Shown here: positions 5,463-6,771 of the stretch, piece after piece
Layout of the letters: every line of letters starts with the position of its first letter
Numbering within the stretch: position 1 is the first letter of the stretch
Made by a program: the position numbers and the translations under genes
The notes under the pieces: generated by a model
The model's database searches: none
What the model was told of the DNA's origin: nothing
The model's input: only the letters and a program-made list of their open reading frames with translations
Assembly (NCBI GenBank): GCA_027081495.1
Contig: JALWKJ010000047.1
Location: forward strand, 1 to 6,771
Origin: Campylobacterales bacterium
Lineage (GTDB): Bacteria > Campylobacterota > Campylobacteria > Campylobacterales > QNZT01
Length of the DNA stretch: 6,771 nt
Direction of reading: 5' to 3'

Positions 5463-6529
5463 AAAAATCAATCTTGGATTTTACGAAAAGCGAATTAGCT
5501 TCTGTTGTTTATCCCGAATTTCGTGCTAAACAAATATATACTTGGCTTTATCAAAAACATATCGATTCATTTGATCAAATGTCAAATTTACCAAAACAGA
5601 CTCGAACTAAACTCGATCAAAAGTATGATTTAAAGACATTAAGGATTGTAAAAAAAGAAAAAAGTATCGACGGCAGTATAAAATATCTGTTTGAATGTCA
5701 TGATAAATCAACGATCGAATCGGTTTTACTTCCTATGAAGAGCGAGCTTAGAGATTCGAAAGGTAATATACTCAAAGAGATAAAATATTCGATCTGCGTA
5801 TCGAGCCAGGTAGGCTGTAAAATAGGGTGTTCATTTTGTTTGACGGCAAAAGGGGGATTTAATAGAAATTTGAGTTGTGCTGAAATAGTAGCTCAAGTTC
5901 TTTTGATAAAAAAGGATAATCAAATAGCACATAATAGAAAAGTAAATATCGTATATATGGGTATGGGCGAACCTCTTGACAATCTTGATAATGTCACAAA
6001 AGCGATCAAGATTTTTAACGACCAAGACGGTTTGGCGATTGGAATGAGAAGACAAACGATATCTACCAGCGGATTGAGTCATCAGATCGAAAAATTAGGC
6101 AAGATGAATCTCGGTGTATTGCTTGCTATATCGCTTCATGCCGTCGATAATGATTTGCGAGAGAGGTTGATGCCGATAAACAAGGCTTACAATATCGAAT
6201 CCGTCATAAACGCTGTTAAAAATTTTCCTATAGATCAAAGAAAAAGGGTCATGTTTGAGTATCTAGTCATAAATGATTTAAACGACGATATCGGCAGCGC
6301 TAAAAAATTGGTTCGATTATTACATGGGATAAGGGCAAAAGTAAATTTGATCTATTTTAACCCCTACCCCGGATCGTTATACACTAGACCCTCGGAAAAG
6401 AGTATGGAAAAATTTAAAGCTTATTTAAACGATCATGGCATAATTTGTACTATTCGAAAATCAAAAGGACTAGATATTAGCGCCGCCTGCGGTCAGCTTA
6501 AGGAGAAAAATTTATATGAATATGATTGA
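5459..6529 (+). CDS. rlmN: dual-specificity RNA methyltransferase RlmN (23S A2503 / tRNA A37)
   Basis: A 356-residue radical SAM enzyme that methylates C2 of A2503 in 23S rRNA and A37 of some tRNAs. The 4Fe-4S cluster motif CxxxCxxC is at C120, C124 and C127 (GCKIGCSFCLTAKGG), followed by the family's GFNRNLS. GMGEPLDN (168-175) is the SAM-binding motif, and SLHA (226-229) is also typical. The methyl-carrying cysteine is C344 in SAACGQL. C113 in ICVSSQVGC matches the invariant Cys before the cluster (E. coli C118). The N-terminal accessory domain (FRAKQIYTWLYQK) is present. Length is normal. Together these indicate RlmN, not Cfr: the C-terminal SAACGQL matches E. coli RlmN and I see no Cfr-specific feature. 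The start ATG overlaps the stop of the upstream gene (ATGA), with AAAGAG about 9 nt before it. Confidence 0.98.
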   Translation: MKKSILDFTKSELASVVYPEFRAKQIYTWLYQKHIDSFDQMSNLPKQTRTKLDQKYDLKTLRIVKKEKSIDGSIKYLFECHDKSTIESVLLPMKSELRDSKGNILKEIKYSICVSSQVGCKIGCSFCLTAKGGFNRNLSCAEIVAQVLLIKKDNQIAHNRKVNIVYMGMGEPLDNLDNVTKAIKIFNDQDGLAIGMRRQTISTSGLSHQIEKLGKMNLGVLLAISLHAVDNDLRERLMPINKAYNIESVINAVKNFPIDQRKRVMFEYLVINDLNDDIGSAKKLVRLLHGIRAKVNLIYFNPYPGSLYTRPSEKSMEKFKAYLNDHGIICTIRKSKGLDISAACGQLKEKNLYEYD

Positions 6530-6608
6530 TATTTTGCAAATAGTTTTTTTGTCAATCGTGGCAATTGTAGGTTTATATGGAATAATCAGGGTTGTTTTTT
6601 TTGATTAG
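6516..6608 (+). CDS. small single-span membrane protein (30 codons)
   Basis: The ORF starts inside the last codons of rlmN, overlapping it by 14 bp in another frame. AAGGAG (6500-6505) lies 10 nt before ATG 6516, or 16 nt before the in-frame ATG at 6522. The peptide begins MNMIDILQIV and ends GIIRVVFFD. Residues 6-24 form one strongly hydrophobic stretch with Asp5 before it and Arg25 after, so an inner-membrane span is likely. From memory, a small hydrophobic ORF is annotated right after rlmN in Campylobacter jejuni; I could not check this. Function is unknown. The good ribosome binding site and clean helix make it more than a chance ORF. Confidence 0.6.
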   Translation: MNMIDILQIVFLSIVAIVGLYGIIRVVFFD

Positions 6609-6771
6609 ATCACTAAAATTGTCCTTTGAATATATCATGTACTCATTTTTATAGTTAAAATTTATCCAATTGGCATGCAGCATCAGTCTTTTTGCACCCG
6701 TGTGTTTAATTCTCTCTTTATCGGATAGTTTGCCGTCAAGATAATCGCTTGCTATTTTTAGATTTGTGCCG
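6573..6771 (-). CDS. 3' part of an unidentified minus-strand gene
   Basis: The minus strand is open from the window edge to a TAA at 6575-6573, giving 65 residues of a C-terminus. The start is outside the window. The sequence looks like real protein: balanced charged residues, DYLDGKLSDKERIKHTGAK, then HANWINFNYKNEYMIYSKDN, ending NNPDYSI. The other frames here are broken by stops. I do not recognise the family; the Trp/Tyr/Asn-rich segment suggests a folded globular C-terminus but gives no function. Its last 36 bases lie antisense to the small membrane ORF, so two genes converge and overlap at their 3' ends. If the stop is right, the tail runs through the T-run at 6594-6602 as a Lys-rich stretch (LIKKNN). 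Confidence 0.6.
   Translation of the reverse strand, partial: GTNLKIASDYLDGKLSDKERIKHTGAKRLMLHANWINFNYKNEYMIYSKDNFSDLIKKNNPDYSI

Noticed and set aside
5831..6082. An 83-codon minus-strand ORF inside rlmN
   Set aside because: It is antisense to the radical SAM core, whose plus-strand reading is unambiguous.
1..6771. A mobile element, CRISPR array, toxin-antitoxin or defence system
   Set aside because: No direct-repeat array, transposase, integrase, terminal repeats or toxin-like gene pair is seen. The tRNA-Ser 3' end is intact with no second copy of its tail elsewhere in the window.

Overview
The window is AT-rich (roughly two-thirds A+T by eye). Gene content and style point to a member of the Campylobacterota, Campylobacter-like. 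The signs are a compact mostly plus-strand layout, ATGA start/stop overlaps, TAAAAT or extended TGn -10 boxes without clear -35 boxes, a short bacterial SRP RNA, and a hisF / phosphorylase-like / rlmN cluster ending in a tiny hydrophobic ORF. The phylum call is an inference; no species is claimed.

Left part (1-1485). A YfbR-like HD-domain phosphohydrolase enters from outside the window. It converges on a minus-strand 4.5S/SRP RNA gene (about 754-858), recognised from its helix-8 hairpin. The SRP RNA promoter region is shared head-to-head with a GTG-started gene for a 149-residue helical protein (TerB-like at most). A complete tRNA-Ser(GGA) gene with encoded CCA follows 21 bp downstream.

Middle part (1486-4143). 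An AT-rich hairpin plus T-run separates the tRNA from a Y-family DNA polymerase gene. The polymerase carries an extra segment of about 50 residues between its N-terminal catalytic motif and its second conserved block. It overlaps by 4 bp a 102-residue gene of unknown function whose product contains an internal repeat. Next is a lipoprotein gene with its own extended -10 promoter. A perfect 15-bp dyad lies after it.

Right part (4144-6771). hisF (imidazole glycerol phosphate synthase cyclase subunit), a short divergent nucleoside-phosphorylase-family gene and rlmN (23S rRNA/tRNA m2A methyltransferase) are packed with a 2-bp gap and a 4-bp overlap, so they are probably one operon. A 30-codon single-membrane-span ORF overlaps the end of rlmN. 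The 3' end of a minus-strand gene, cut by the window edge, overlaps that small ORF antisense.

Most of the window is housekeeping: translation and RNA modification, protein targeting, histidine biosynthesis and DNA damage tolerance. The less-described material is the polymerase insertion with its coupled partner, the phosphorylase-like protein with Asn in place of the nucleosidase catalytic Asp, and the small membrane ORF. I saw no CRISPR array, insertion sequence, phage gene or defence system.
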